Below, one piece after another: positions 12,113-23,787 of a stretch of DNA of 64,000 bases; within the stretch, counting starts at the first letter, position 1, and every line of letters starts with the position of its first letter. Under the pieces are notes generated by a model. It saw nothing but the letters and a program-made list of their open reading frames with translations. It did no database searches and had not been told where the DNA came from. This DNA comes from Eutypella sp. D-1 (taxonomy: Eukaryota; Ascomycota; Sordariomycetes; Xylariales; Diatrypaceae). A program made the position numbers and the translations under genes. The DNA is taken from positions 1,364,001-1,428,000 of the forward strand of contig JAJTTP010000011.1 in NCBI GenBank assembly GCA_023313575.1. The letters run 5' to 3'.

Positions 12113-14181
12113 ATGGCGAGCGCAGTACATGTCAGCGCCGCCCAGAAGGCGGCGGACAACGAGCTCGAGGAGAAGCTGGGCGTGAGCGCCATCTACGAGG
12201 CCAAGCAGGCCACGGAGGAGGAGCACGCGCAGACGCTCTGGCAGGCGCTGTCTGAAAACCGGAAGGGCGCCTTCTGGTCCGTCATGATCTCCATGTCTAT
12301 TATCATGGAAGGGTGAGTTTTTCTGTATAGAGCAAATCTCGTCTCCACGCGCCCGAGGCGCAACATAGCACATGAAGCTAATTGCTGGAGACGCCCCAAA
12401 GATACGACACTATCCTGATGGGTAACTTCATGGCATACCCAGAGTTCCAGCAGAAGTTCGGTAGCTACTTCGGCGAGGAGATGGGATGGAACATCACGGG
12501 GCCATGGCAGACGGGCTTAAACATGGCGAGTACCGTTGGCGGTATCTTTGGTAAGTGATAGACTATATACTACTTCTGCATGCGTGAATACGAAATCTCA
12601 TGTGCTTTTGAACTAACTAACTGTGGTGCTTTCACAGGCGGATTGATGAACGGCTACTTCGCTGCCAAATACGGTTACCGCTGGGTCCTGATAGTCTCCA
12701 TGGGATTCCTTAACGCCTTCATATTCGTCGTCTTCTTCGCCCCGAATGCCACGGTGCTTCTTGTCGGCCAGATCTTGTGTGGTCTGTGTTGGGGCGTCTT
12801 TGCGACACTGAGTCCCGCGTACGCGTCAGAAGTCTGCCCTACAAATTTACGAGGTACAATATTCATAAAGCATTTACGGCGATGTGACTTTGAGGGACAT
12901 TGTCTGATCCGGTTGGCTTTTGCCTAGGTTATTTGACTACGTATGTCAACCTTTGTTGGGCTATCGGCCAGCTCATCGCCGCCGGCGTTCTCACCGGATG
13001 CCTCGACATTCAAGGAGAGATGGGCTACAAAATCCCTTTTGCTATCCAATGGGTTAGTGATTCGAAAATAACCCCCACTAGATAGCTCGGATCACTAACA
13101 TGCTACCAATACATAGCTCTGGCCAACCCCTCTTATCGTGATTGCATGGCTTGCGCCCGAGAGTCCCTGGTTTCTCGTACGCTCAGACCGGCTGGAAGAT
13201 GCCAAGCGCTCGATCGAGAGGCTGTCGGGGAGGAAGACCGAGGAACAGATGAACAACCAGCTAGCCATGATGATCCACACAACCAAGATCGAGGCGGAGT
13301 CCACCAAGGGTGCGTCCTACGCGGATTGCTTCAGGGGTATCAACCTCCGCCGCACGGAGATTGTTTGCGTTGCCTTCGCGGGCCAGGTCCTGTCTGGCAG
13401 TACATTCGCCTACACGCCTACCTATTTCTTCACCTCAGCCGGCATGGACACCGAAAATGCGTTCTATCTCAGCTTGGGGGCCAAGGCTATGGCATTCATC
13501 GGAACTCTCCTGTAGGTCGGATCGTGCCGCTACCGAGAAAATCCCTGCGTATACAACGTGCTGACCCTTGCGCTTTAGATCATGGTGGCTCATTAGCTAC
13601 TGGGGCCGACGTTCGATCTACGTCACAGGAATGGCGATCCTCAGCACTGTCTTGCTCATCATCGGCATCCTCGACGTCTCCATCGGAGTCAGAGGCTTAT
13701 GGGCGTCTGGTGGTCTTTGTGTATTCTGGCTGTTCACATATTCGCTCACTATTGGCCCTATCACTGTGAGTATCTACCAGATCAATATCTGAAAGTTTCA
13801 AGAACCTAACCCCCAAAACAGTACAGTGTCATATCCGAGACGTCCTCCGTCCGCCTCCGCCCGTTATCCGTCGTACTGGCGCGGAACTCCTACCAGCTCA
13901 CCAATATCGTGTCGCAGGTTCTGCAGGCCTATACGGTGAACCCGACGGAGTGGAACTGGAAGGGTAAGACGGGCTTCCTCTGGGGCAGCACTGCGTTCTG
14001 CGTCTTCGTCTGGTCTTTCTTCCGTCTCCCCGAGGTCAAGGGCCGCACCTACGAAGAGCTCGATATCCTCTTCACCAACAAGGTGACCGCACGCTTATTC
14101 GCGAAGACCGAGGTCGACCCCTACGCCGCGGCAAGCAGCGACGACGTCCTCGACGTCACGCGCAAGGAGTCGCATGGGTGA
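12113..14181 (+). CDS. MFS sugar transporter, alpha-glucoside/maltose permease type
   Basis: Seven exons: 12113-12312, 12402-12550, 12638-12853, 12928-13052, 13117-13511, 13579-13765 and 13822-14181. All six introns keep phase and yield 543 residues. The protein has the layout of a 12-helix major facilitator sugar porter at the plasma membrane. A hydrophilic N-terminus precedes helix 1 (MISMSIIMEGYDTILMGNF), which carries the D-x6-G type signature typical of fungal alpha-glucoside permeases. Other marks are AKYGYRW and SEVCPTNLRG after helices 2 and 4, the PESPWFLV motif before the central loop, YWGRRSIYVTG after helix 8, and the C-terminal PEVKGRTYEELD sugar-porter signature. The length is usual for the family. 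Maltose or another alpha-glucoside is the likely cargo by family, but this is inference; related proteins also carry other sugars. No glycosidase gene is adjacent. Confidence 0.92.
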
Positions 14182-15059
14182 TATCGACGCTGTCCTCACC
14201 AGGTACAATGACAGTTTTTGCAGGCAAACCCTGAGCAATTCTATATCATTTAATGATGAAAACATAGTCAAAACTTCGTGTACCAACAGTCACGTAAATA
14301 TTAGAAATTTGTTCAAGTATTACATATTATTTAGTCCCCGAATCGTTTCCATGCAGTCAACAAAGCAAAACTTCTGTTAATATACGTGGTAGGGGCGACC
14401 ATAGCCCAGTGGTATTAAGACGGTCCTACCAGACTCATACTGTGACTGTAGAACTTAGATTCTACAACATCATTACCACCATCAATACCATCTTCTTGGA
14501 ATCATACGTGGTAGATTGTAGTCTAATCTATTTGGTAGATCGGTAAGATCCCACTAACGGTGCACCACTATTTAGCCCTGTAGGCAACGCCCCAGACTCT
14601 CTATTGGGTTGTGACCTCGTCAACATCTAGCTTTCGCAAACGATGGGTAATAAGGCACCTAAGTAGCTATATTATTAACTACCCAGCTTACTAGTGACCT
14701 CATGCATGATATAGACCATTCGAAGTATAATGATATTATAATACCATCCCGTTTTCATTATCGCTATAATCCCACTAAACTGTTTATAGCCATGCTGGGG
14801 GTGGTATTTTGATCACATGGCACGCGACTTGCCTGGAGACAAAGATAAGGGATCTTTCAATTGATGAATGACGTATGTTAGTGCTCTCCGAATCACAACA
14901 CCAGCACCAATCCGATGCCAATTCCAAACCCCGATCCCGATCATATTCCACATACCATTCAAATACCTCATCATATTTCAAATGAATATCTCGACATGTT
15001 ACCGTAAAGGTCAAGAATTCCTAAAGCGCTGGTAAGAAACAAAGAACAAATAAAGAGTG
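14182..15059. other. Intergenic, 0.9 kb, with tRNA-like A-box and direct repeats
   Basis: A/T-leaning stretch without a gene. The word ATACGTGGTAG occurs twice, at about 14383 and 14504. Between them is a segment resembling a tRNA internal A-box (TAGCCCAGTGGT, about 14402-14413), but a matching B-box and acceptor stem are missing. It may be a decayed short element; I do not call a tRNA. Confidence 0.4.
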
Positions 15060-15954
15060 ATGGCACGAATATGGTATAGAACTTTTCACGACTTTTTCTC
15101 AATTCGCAGGCTCTGGTTATTTCCGCTCCTTGCGGGGTCGTTCTGGTTTCTCACTCTCACGATCCTACTACTGCGGTGGCTGGTGATTGGGCGACCGCGC
15201 TATCCGGGTCAGGTGAACCCGGACGTGCCCTTTATCAGCGACATCGCGGCGCACCAGTTCAAGCCGGTTTTCATAATCGGAAGCGCGCTGACGGGCGTTT
15301 GCTTCTTCGGCACCGTTTTCGCCGTGCATCACGTGCGCTACTCGCCCCGATTCTACGGCCTGATAGACGATGCCCCATGGAGGCAGGCTGTCAGCCTCAT
15401 CGCCCTAGTCTCCGGCCTCGCCGCCGCCGTCAGCCTCTGCCTTCTCAGCATCTTCGACACTCATGATGCCAATGTGCGCCATCGCCACCTGCTAATGGGT
15501 ACGTTTGGTGGCCTTGCCATCAGCGCCGTCACTACTACGGCGGTCTGGTGGGATCAGATATGGGGGCCTGCCGTGTTCCGCGGCTTGCGTAAATGGTACC
15601 TAAACCCTGTAATCATCAGCGACGAAAGGTGAACTGGCCACGTACGTGATAGGCTAACTCGAGAAAGGTGTTTGTTCAACACCCTATTGGTGGTTGTCCA
15701 GTTTGTTATTGGGCTCAGTTTCGTGATCTTCATGTACTCGGCGTGCTTCCACACTGCAGGAATCCTAGAGTGGACTCTGACGTACCTCGGTGCGTTCTGG
15801 CTACTGTCTTTTGTGGGTTATACAAGGTGCGTAGTGCCTCTGGACCTTTATGAGCGGATGCTGACTCCCTTGTTGCAGAATTAGAGAAGGCGAGGGGCTC
15901 AAGGACGAGGAGAGAGACGAACGCCGCCCTCTTCTGAATGATAACGCGGGGTAA
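15060..15954 (+). CDS. Frag1/DRAM/Sfk1-like multi-spanning membrane protein
   Basis: Three exons: 15060-15628, 15668-15826 and 15879-15954, giving 267 residues in a consistent frame. About six hydrophobic segments are seen: near residues 20-40 (LWLFPLLAGSFWFLTLTILL), 70-92, 108-130, 145-165, 195-215 and 222-240. The layout, with a large first loop containing PFISDIAAHQ followed by regular helices, fits the Frag1/DRAM/Sfk1 family. That family includes yeast Sfk1, a plasma-membrane regulator of phosphoinositide and lipid asymmetry, and human DRAM autophagy proteins. The last exon is very short and encodes a charged cytosolic tail ending near RRPLLND, which looks like a dileucine sorting signal. 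Leaving the second intron unspliced would replace this tail with a different one of similar length. The family call rests on topology and a few motifs, so it is moderately sure; the gene model is better supported. Confidence 0.75.
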
Positions 15955-16170
15955 AATGGAATCTAAAGACTACGAATTGCATAACAGCACGAGTTTGTAA
16001 CTGCAAATGAGACACGATTTCCCGATGCTATACAAACCAGGAATATACGACCTTGTCATTTAGGTTCCTCGCACATTCCCATGGCTTCTGCTATTGTGCT
16101 GTGCTGGTATGCTAATATACACGTGATATAAAACGTCGACTCGCATATTATACCTTTAGCGACTACTGTG

Positions 16171-17077
16171 CTACTCCTGAAATATTTGACGAAGTCTAGA
16201 AACTTCCTTGATAGGGTCGCAAGGCTCCAAGTCGCCAATGTTATGCACGACTACCCCATGCGCCGCCACCATGCGCTCGATAAGGTCAGCGGTGCCGCTG
16301 TTCGTGATCCTAGGCGGGTTTGAATGCCATAGGACTCGGACCTTCACTGAGACGGAGTCCCCCTCGGGGAGTTCGCCGAACGAAATGCTGGTCGGGGCGA
16401 GGGCGAGAGGGAGTAAGTCTGGCATCCGTATATACCGTGGGAAGATCCGCCCTGCTACTTTGCGAGTTCTTGGTACGCAGCTATGACAATAGAGGATGCG
16501 ATGGTCGGGTTCCATCGTGACCAAATGACATAATTCCCTCAGCGGCGGTTGTTGGACGAGCATATGCCTCCACTGCAGTATCTCAGTTAGCAACACACAT
16601 CCACACAAGCGTAGGAGCAGCGCAGAGTTATGCGAAAGCGATGCTTGATAAAGCCCTTTTCGAGTCCGCAACTGCCACAGCCGTACTTACCGACGCGTCT
16701 TCCCGCTGAAAGGCTGCAGCCTTACGGATGATATGTCTCACGTCGATTTCTCCGCGGTCGTGGAATTCACTATTGTCGGGAACAGGGTCCTCTGATTTTG
16801 CGTAGACTCGGAAATCTCCCTCGTATTGGGAAAAGCAGAATGGGAATATCTCTTGAAGCAGGGAATTCTGGCTGAACGCCGCGTTGGTGTCTGGCTCAAA
16901 GAACAAGGCTCGCTGAAGCCGGGGCGATTCGTATATGAGCATGTACCAGTACTTACAGACGCGCTGTGATACCAGGATCGTTCGCACATCTGCACTTAGC
17001 AGGATAGCTTCCAGGAGTTCTGGGATGATGAAGACCCTGTTTGGGCCTGACGAGGTTGGGGCGATACCTGTAGACAT
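16171..17077 (-). CDS. F-box-like protein
   Basis: Two exons on the minus strand: 17077-16691 and 16572-16171, joined in phase 0 (262 residues). The donor is GTAAGT and the acceptor CTGCAG with a CTAAC branch point. Residues 14-55 (RVFIIPELLEAILLSADVRT, then VSQRVCKYWYMLIYESPRLQ) match the degenerate F-box pattern common in Pezizomycotina. There the N-terminal LPELLE...VCxxW binds Skp1 of an SCF ubiquitin ligase. The segment LQRALFFEPD and, after the intron, the block WRHMLVQQPPL are the usual conserved marks of this fungal F-box group. The substrate-binding C-terminus is variable and unassigned. The gene converges with the Frag1-like gene, whose stop lies about 220 bp away. Confidence 0.8.
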
Positions 17078-17566
17078 CTTTGTCTATGCGAGGATCCTCT
17101 AATGCAAACGAAGATAAAGCAAGAGGTGCAGGACCACCAGGAGCAATCTTGCAGAATAAATAAGAAACGAGCCCAGTTGCTATTTAGTCAGAATGTATCA
17201 AGCTATGTCTGACGACTCGAAGTCTTCCTGAATCTGCCAAATTTGTACAGGCAGTTTCTGCAACTTCCTGCACATCGGATGGGGTCGTAGTCACAAGAAT
17301 GCATCATTCGAGGGAAGGACACTACTAAAAACAAGGTCTGACCACTGACATTAATCCTAGCATGATTTGTATTTCGTGCATCTACGTAACGGTGACTCAG
17401 ATACGCGTGATAAAAAAATGAGTAGAAATCATTCATTAATCCGTGATGTGTATTTATGTACGCTTGCCTGCTCGTTTGATCCAAAAGATTTGGACCCAAA
17501 ATGACACGCAACAGTTATGATACTCGTAGCCCAGTCCTCCACCAAATCCCCTCCCATCTCCCGCAC
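17078..17566. other. Intergenic, 0.5 kb
   Basis: Between the F-box start codon and the stop codon of the acidic membrane protein, both on the minus strand. It must hold the F-box promoter and the 3' untranslated region of the upstream gene. Nothing specific recognised. Confidence 0.5.
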
Positions 17567-20365
17567 TCAGAACTCGTCCTCGAAGTCTAGGGCAGCCAAT
17601 TCAGGCTCTTCGAGTTCGTCATCCACGCCGATTTCGGGCGCAGCAGTAACTTCGACATTGTAGTCCTCCTTGCTCTCGGGAGCCTCGGCGACGTAATCAA
17701 CATCTGCATCAGCGTCCACATCATCGTCCGCATCTGCTTCCACATCTGCTTCTGCATTGTCTCCTTTCATGAGGGCGTCCAATAACTCAATAGCATAACT
17801 AGTGGGCTCGGCCAGCTGGATGAACTCGGTGGCGGTGACCCTGAAGCACTCGAACTGGGTCTCGGTCTCGGTAACAGTCTGGACGATCTTGACAGTCTTT
17901 TTCTCGGTCACCACCTCGATCTCGGTCTCGGCATAGTCCGGCGCATCGGATACGACAGGAGGCTCAGCCTTCTCATGGGTCGCGGAACCGGTGGCACACG
18001 CATCGTAACTGGCCGGAGCGTCCTGGGTGGCGGTAGGAGCGGCGTCTACTAGTTCCCTCTCAGAGGGCTCGCTCCCATCCTCGATGAGCTCAGTGTCTAC
18101 TCCTTCTCCTAGTTCGTCCGCCGGCCCACTAGCAGCAGCTTGCTCGTCGCACGCCTGGGTAGGTACTTCCTCCGCACTTAACGCGGGGATTTCGTCAGGC
18201 GTTGATTCATCGCGAGCCGCGTGAACATTTTCGAAATCTTGAGCCTCGAGATCTGCTGGCACCTCGACATCCGGCACCTCGGACTGCTCCAAGCCAGTGG
18301 ATTGCGCGTCCTCGGTGACAAGAACGTCCTGCTCGGTCACGTCACGCTGGAAGGAAGCCTGCTCGGACTCGACGGCAGGCACGTGCCGCATCCCGGGCAC
18401 GTTCGCCATGATTCTGCTAATACTGTGCTCGTACGGCAGCTCGTGCTTCGCCGTCCGGACGGCCAATAGGAGGACGAAGACGCTGAGCGCGATGATGGCC
18501 AGGTTCTTGCGGTCCTGCAGCAGGACCCGCGCGGACTCGAGCAAGAGCTCCGGGAACGACGCGCCGTCCAGCTTTTTGCGTCTGTTGTTCCCGGCGCCCT
18601 CGCTTCCGTAGGCTCCGCCGGGGTGGGGAGGAGTGGATGCGTACGGGTCAGACGCATCAGCGTATGCGTCGCGGTGGGGCTCTGGGGTGGGTTCCCTCTC
18701 CCCCTCTTCCTCTGGTTCGGACTCGCCGTCGGCGACGTCGTCTACGCGGGCGCGCATATCGCGCTTGTCCGGCTTGCCGTTGCTGGTGGAGCTCTTGCGC
18801 GCGGCCCTCTTCTCGCGGGACTGCGGGCCGACATCGCCTACGAGGTCGGCCTCCTCGCGGGCGGCGGCGAGGCGGACCAGCTCGTCTTGGACGGCAGGCG
18901 CAACGATGGGCTCGATCTCGACGTCGACGCGTTCCATCTCCTTCCAGCATGCCTCCCACGCCCCGGCCTTCATCAGCCCGTTGCTCGCGTACACCTTGAC
19001 GCGGAACACCTTCCCGGGCCCCAGCGATTCGTACCTGATCTCGTCTCGGCACGTACCGCACCAATGCCGCCGGTCCTTGCGGTGGCTGTTATTGGCGGCG
19101 TTGCTGGTCTTGCTCGCAACCGACCTCCGTCGGCTGCTAGCGCCATCCTCATCCTCATCGTGATAGTACCCGTGTCCTTCCTCGCTGTCGAGGCAGCTCT
19201 CGTCGTCATCATCGTCGTCGTAGCCCAGCATCTCGTTCGAAGGCCCGAGGTAGTGGCCGCACTCAAGGATGCGGGCGCGACGGCGCAGGGGCAGCTCGAG
19301 GGCCTCGAGCAGGCGCTCCTCGAGGACCTCGTAATCGCTCTGGGGGTGGCCAAGCAGGATTCCGCGCTCGCAGGTGGTGTCGCCCATGCGGTCCTGCAGC
19401 ACGCGCCACGCGTCCCGCAGCGCCTTGACGTCCTGGTTCATGTCCGTCGAGTCGAGCGCCCCGATCAGCGGCCCCCACACCCACCGCAGCGGCAGCAGCG
19501 TGCAGTGCAGCAGCACCAGTGGTGCCTCCTCCTTGCGCGGCTTCAGCCGGTCCGGCGTCCGCTTCGGCGAGTACTGCGCTGACGCTGTCGGCGTGCCTAG
19601 CCGCGATGTTGTGGGCATGTAGCGTCGGCTTGTGCGGGGCGAGTTCGCGCCACCGTTGACGACGGATTGCGCCGGCGACGACATCTGCATGGCGCGGACG
19701 TCGGACGGCGTCCGGAATGCAGGCCGTGGCGTCCCCCGGACGGTCGGCACGAAGTCCTCCTTGTCGTACTGCGAGATGTCGGAGACCCTGGGTGACCGGC
19801 CGGCGACGCTGGTCATGTTGTCGGCGTATTCGTGGTGGCCCTTGCTGGACTCCGAGCCCATGTCGTACGACCCTAGCGAGCTTCGGGGGCTCTTGTCGCT
19901 GAACACGTCCTCATCCGTGTGGTGGGAACTGGCGTCATCCGCAGCTGCCGCCCTACCAGCCCGTGAGCTGTGGGATTTGGTCTCGGTGTTGTCGTCTTCC
20001 GACGGCGCGCGGGAGGATCCAGCTCGGCCTTGGCTCTGCTCCTTCTCCATCTGCGCTAGGATGTCGTCGGTGGTGGAATGGTCTGGGTCCTCTGCCAGGA
20101 GGTCTGATGATCTTTGCGAGGCTGAGGATTCCGGTCTCGACTCACTAGGGTTGTCGTCTTCTTCCTCCTCGTCGGTCTCAATGCTAGGCAGCACCTCGTC
20201 GTCGGATTGCTGCGTCTCGGCGTACTCTGTCCGATAATCGTCCTGTGTCCCGATGGATCCTTCCGTCTTATCTACGTCGCCTAGTTGTGAGAGACTGTCC
20301 TCATCCAAGCAGGAAGGGTCGACATGGATGTCGAAGTCGTAGTCGGAATTGGGTTGTCGAGACAT
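17567..20365 (-). CDS. Large acidic single-pass membrane protein, function unknown
   Basis: Intronless 932-residue frame. I chose ATG 20365 (MSRQPNSDYDFDIHVD) because the open frame upstream of it has no ATG. The N-terminal ~270 residues are low-complexity, acidic and Ser-rich. A conserved-looking globular block follows at about 277-385 (LLHCTLLPLRWVWGPLIGA ... ILECGHYLGPSNEML), interrupted by an Asp run. A second block at about 433-500 holds HWCGTCRDEIRYES. One clear transmembrane helix lies at about 620-637 (IIALSVFVLLLAVRTA). The C-terminal ~300 residues are strongly acidic, with a Thr/Val/Glu stretch and an Asp-Ala-Asp repeat near 880-905. Similar fungal proteins often carry the database label 'pathway-specific nitrogen regulator'; no DNA-binding domain is visible here, and the membrane helix argues against a simple soluble transcription factor. 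Its location (ER or nuclear envelope) and function are unknown to me. Confidence 0.85.
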   Translation of the reverse strand: MSRQPNSDYDFDIHVDPSCLDEDSLSQLGDVDKTEGSIGTQDDYRTEYAETQQSDDEVLPSIETDEEEEDDNPSESRPESSASQRSSDLLAEDPDHSTTDDILAQMEKEQSQGRAGSSRAPSEDDNTETKSHSSRAGRAAAADDASSHHTDEDVFSDKSPRSSLGSYDMGSESSKGHHEYADNMTSVAGRSPRVSDISQYDKEDFVPTVRGTPRPAFRTPSDVRAMQMSSPAQSVVNGGANSPRTSRRYMPTTSRLGTPTASAQYSPKRTPDRLKPRKEEAPLVLLHCTLLPLRWVWGPLIGALDSTDMNQDVKALRDAWRVLQDRMGDTTCERGILLGHPQSDYEVLEERLLEALELPLRRRARILECGHYLGPSNEMLGYDDDDDDESCLDSEEGHGYYHDEDEDGASSRRRSVASKTSNAANNSHRKDRRHWCGTCRDEIRYESLGPGKVFRVKVYASNGLMKAGAWEACWKEMERVDVEIEPIVAPAVQDELVRLAAAREEADLVGDVGPQSREKRAARKSSTSNGKPDKRDMRARVDDVADGESEPEEEGEREPTPEPHRDAYADASDPYASTPPHPGGAYGSEGAGNNRRKKLDGASFPELLLESARVLLQDRKNLAIIALSVFVLLLAVRTAKHELPYEHSISRIMANVPGMRHVPAVESEQASFQRDVTEQDVLVTEDAQSTGLEQSEVPDVEVPADLEAQDFENVHAARDESTPDEIPALSAEEVPTQACDEQAAASGPADELGEGVDTELIEDGSEPSERELVDAAPTATQDAPASYDACATGSATHEKAEPPVVSDAPDYAETEIEVVTEKKTVKIVQTVTETETQFECFRVTATEFIQLAEPTSYAIELLDALMKGDNAEADVEADADDDVDADADVDYVAEAPESKEDYNVEVTAAPEIGVDDELEEPELAALDFEDEF

Positions 20366-22235
20366 TAGAATTATTATTTCAAACGGGGACAAAAAGACTT
20401 AAACGGGGAACGCAAATAAAATAAAAAGATTGTGCGTGTGTGTGCGTGCGTGCGTAGCTGGTGTCTCGATGGGAACACACGGATTCTCCGGCAACCAAAG
20501 CGTTGTGGATGTGATGTGCTGCTTATCACCTCGAGGCGGCTATCTGGGCAGGGGTGAGTTGGCAAATGATGATTGGAGTTTTCGACTGAAATGTGGTGCG
20601 TGGGAGGATAGTTGGTGGACTCGAGTCGGTGTGACTTCGCTTGGCTTCGTTGGGTCATTATTGACATGCTGTCGCCAGGGCAACGAGGTACCCACCTTTC
20701 GGCCCCCCTTATACTAACCAGGTTGAATCGAAGTTATCGCAGGTGATCGTGCTCAACGGTTGGCTTCTTACCATATAACGAACCTCACAAATAATGTTCG
20801 GCTCATGGCATGATTTCAATTTAATATCTATATTGCTGTTTCTACATAGTAGTAAAAAAAGATCATTCTCCTCTTCAAAGACTCACGATAGCAACTGCGG
20901 TACCCAGGCACAGGGACATACATACATACGTGCTTTGTAGAGAGTGCTTAGCTAAGAGACTTGGCAAGTTATTAGCAGCCGAATACGTAGCCGCAGCAGC
21001 AGCCCCATACAGATAGATTTCTTTCTTTACCCCCTCTGTTTCAAGAAAAGTGTGATCGTACAATTTGATGTCCCACTTCGAACTCTGTAGGGCGCTGCTG
21101 CAAGCGTTTGCAGTTGCATTTTGCAGTAACGGTGATTCACATATAACTATGTTTAGCATTTTGATGATGTGTGGTGTTGGCAAGCGTCATCGTTAGAATG
21201 CCACACGTACAGAGTACAAAGCGATTAGTCCTCCTCGTCTCCCCCGTTCCCCCTTAGCCATTCAGCCGTTCCAATTGGGATGCTTGAGGTCGAAGGATTG
21301 GCAATAGTTAATTAGATGCTAATCAGGTTTCAGTCAAGTAATACTTAAGACTTCAGACTTATACCTGAAATTTTGGTGCCACGGGTACACTAAAATACCG
21401 TTGACTAGCACATCCGTACATTCCTCTCCAGCTATCAATCAAGTTATGGCCTGCAAGCCAACGTTGGGTTTGCCAATCAGGCCAATCAATTGAATAGTTG
21501 AACACGAACTAACGGCGTTTTCCATGTTCAAGTACTTGATACTCAGATATCTGCACAGTCGTCAATTACTCAGTAAGTACATACATACCCAACATCCCCA
21601 GCATGCCCAATGTATGTAGGATTATATACCTGGGGAGGGCTTCGCTACTCTAATAGTAAGTTTATGCTATAACGCTATGTCCACAAGTCCGTCGCATGAA
21701 GCTAATAAGCTTATTTTGACCTCTTGATAGGGCAGGAATTGGGAAGTTGATTGATCATTTTGTCTAGTGTTGTATATATATTTCACTGTCCCTCACTATA
21801 CATCCACTCAGTTACCTCGATATGAATCCGAATGGGATGTAGGTACCCTTGGCCGTGTGGGATGCTAACAGGTACATAGCCTACCATATGCACCAATTCT
21901 TAGACAGGCCTGAGAAAAAAAAGGGGTTTGTGGCGCCTTGCGGCTAAAAGGTCTGGCCTTGCTGGGCTGGTTGGCTGGCAAGCTGGCTGGGTTTTTCTCG
22001 AGAATGCGGCAATGCGGATGCGTTGGGATGGAGCGGATGCCTAACTGACTGAGTCAAACCTCCTCCACCAAGTCCCGAAGTGAACCTTGGAAGTCTGGAA
22101 CGTGTCAAATGGCCTGTAAAAGTGAAGGAGGCGGGACTTGACCGAACGATAAAGTCCTATAATATCAGACAACCTGCCACCAGACCTAATCAAGTGTTTT
22201 ATATAGGGGTTATTATAGGGGTTATTTATAGGGGT

Positions 22236-22275
22236 CCGCGGGTAAGGGAGGGGTACCAGGGAGGGGAGGGGGGTG
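22236..22275 (+). repeat. G-run cluster with quadruplex potential
   Basis: At least five runs of three or more G (in GCGGGTAAGGGAGGGGTACC and the following GGGAGGGGAGGGGGG) lie within about 40 nt on the plus strand. They are separated by loops of 1-5 nt, which fits the sequence rule for an intramolecular G-quadruplex. It lies in non-coding DNA. Confidence 0.6.
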
Positions 22276-23115
22276 GTTATACTTCACTAAGGCAAGGGAG
22301 AATTGAAGACCCGGGGGAACTTCCAAGGTTCCAACTCCCAAGCTTACGATTATTATGGATTCTTCTTCATACAGGTATGTTTCAATATGTATCGATTGAT
22401 ATCTATCCATTGATGTGCCGATTGTCGTGGTCTGATGCCATCAAGGCCATCTTGTGGCATAACCAACTGAGACGCAGTTCATGCATACAATCCATGCACA
22501 AATATGATCTATCGTTACATCGATGCAGAGATCTTGAGGATCTCTAGCACGAAGTAACCGTGCATACCATACCTACCGGTGGATGTACATACATACATAC
22601 CTCCCCCCCCCCTCCCCAGCTCCCGTAATATACCTCCGAAAGTTCTCCGCTGCTGCAGGTAAAGAGAGTCTGGAAGTGTACATTCCGCCGCTGCCGCTGC
22701 CGCCGCCGTTGTCCACCACCTCCTCCTAGGTAACTAAATCTGCTAATAAGCATATTTAGGTAGGTATATTTTGTCTTTTTTTCGGAGGATGGTTCGAGGT
22801 ACCCGGACAAAGCCGACCGACGTTTAACTAGGTTGAGTGCAGGTTGAGTGCATGCCCAACCGGGCGCTAATATACATACAACCTTGGAAGTACCGCAAGA
22901 TGTAGGTACATGTAATAGACCTCGGGATACTACCTAGTAGTATACGAGGTGCTAAAACGGTATATGCCATTTGGGCAATTGGTCAGGCACCTAAGCACCT
23001 ACCTTAGGTAACTTCCAAGGTTTGTATTGAGTCTCTTCTCATTAATTGGCGTTAATGGCGGGGTGGAGGGATAGATAGGGGGTTGATAGGGATGTGTGGC
23101 ATAAGCCGGATAAGA

Positions 23116-23134
23116 GCTCTCTCTCTCTCTCTCT
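23116..23134. repeat. CT dinucleotide microsatellite
   Basis: An uninterrupted CT run of about nine units, followed at once by TACTCCGTA (23134-23142). Confidence 0.85.
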
Positions 23135-23787
23135 ACTCCGTACAAGTGATATTTTTACCTACTTACCTAGTAGGTATTGCTGGAGGAAGTAGGTACTATA
23201 TGTAGAATGTACTTCTCCAATATACGCATTTTTATCCATTATCCATTATTCATTTATCATCCCTCCCGACACTTCCCTTATCTAATATCTAAAACTTCGT
23301 ACTAACCTTAGAAATAATGCAGCGATCTAAACCATTTCTAACCACAGTTAACCTCCCCATCTTAACTGCCTAACCAGTTACCGATTGGGATTTCTAGATT
23401 TCTACTTACTTCGTAACTTACCTAGTCGTACCTACCTTAGCAGCTTAGTTAGGTAGATTCCTCCGAACCACCACCACCACCACGTTAATCTTTAATCGTT
23501 AATCAACCTACCGATCAACCCTTTTTTTTCTATTTTTTTTAGAGTTAATCTCTTCCTATCTCAACCATACACGGCAGGCACCCCAAGCATTGAGGCACGT
23601 AATCTTTATTTTTATCTTTATTTGTATTTTCCCTCTCCATTTTTGATCCAATGACATGACATCTTTTTTTTGGTTCATAGCGTAGACGGTAAAAGGTATC
23701 GAAAGGTATCGATGGACTGGGAGGATATAATACCGAGAGAAGAGAAATAAGAAGGAAAACATTCGTTGAATCTGAAAAGGCCCGGCT

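Noticed and set aside
14395..14475. tRNA gene
   Set aside because: A-box-like word and a CTCATAC loop are present, but the acceptor stem, anticodon stem and B-box do not pair or match.
18623..19582. 319-codon plus-strand frame opposite the acidic membrane protein
   Set aside because: GC-rich antisense shadow of the strongly biased codons of the real gene at 17567-20365; translation is Arg/Leu/Val-rich without domains.
22080..22547. 155-codon plus-strand frame
   Set aside because: Covers the tandem GGGGTTAT units and G-runs; the translation has no family signature and the composition is that of non-coding DNA.
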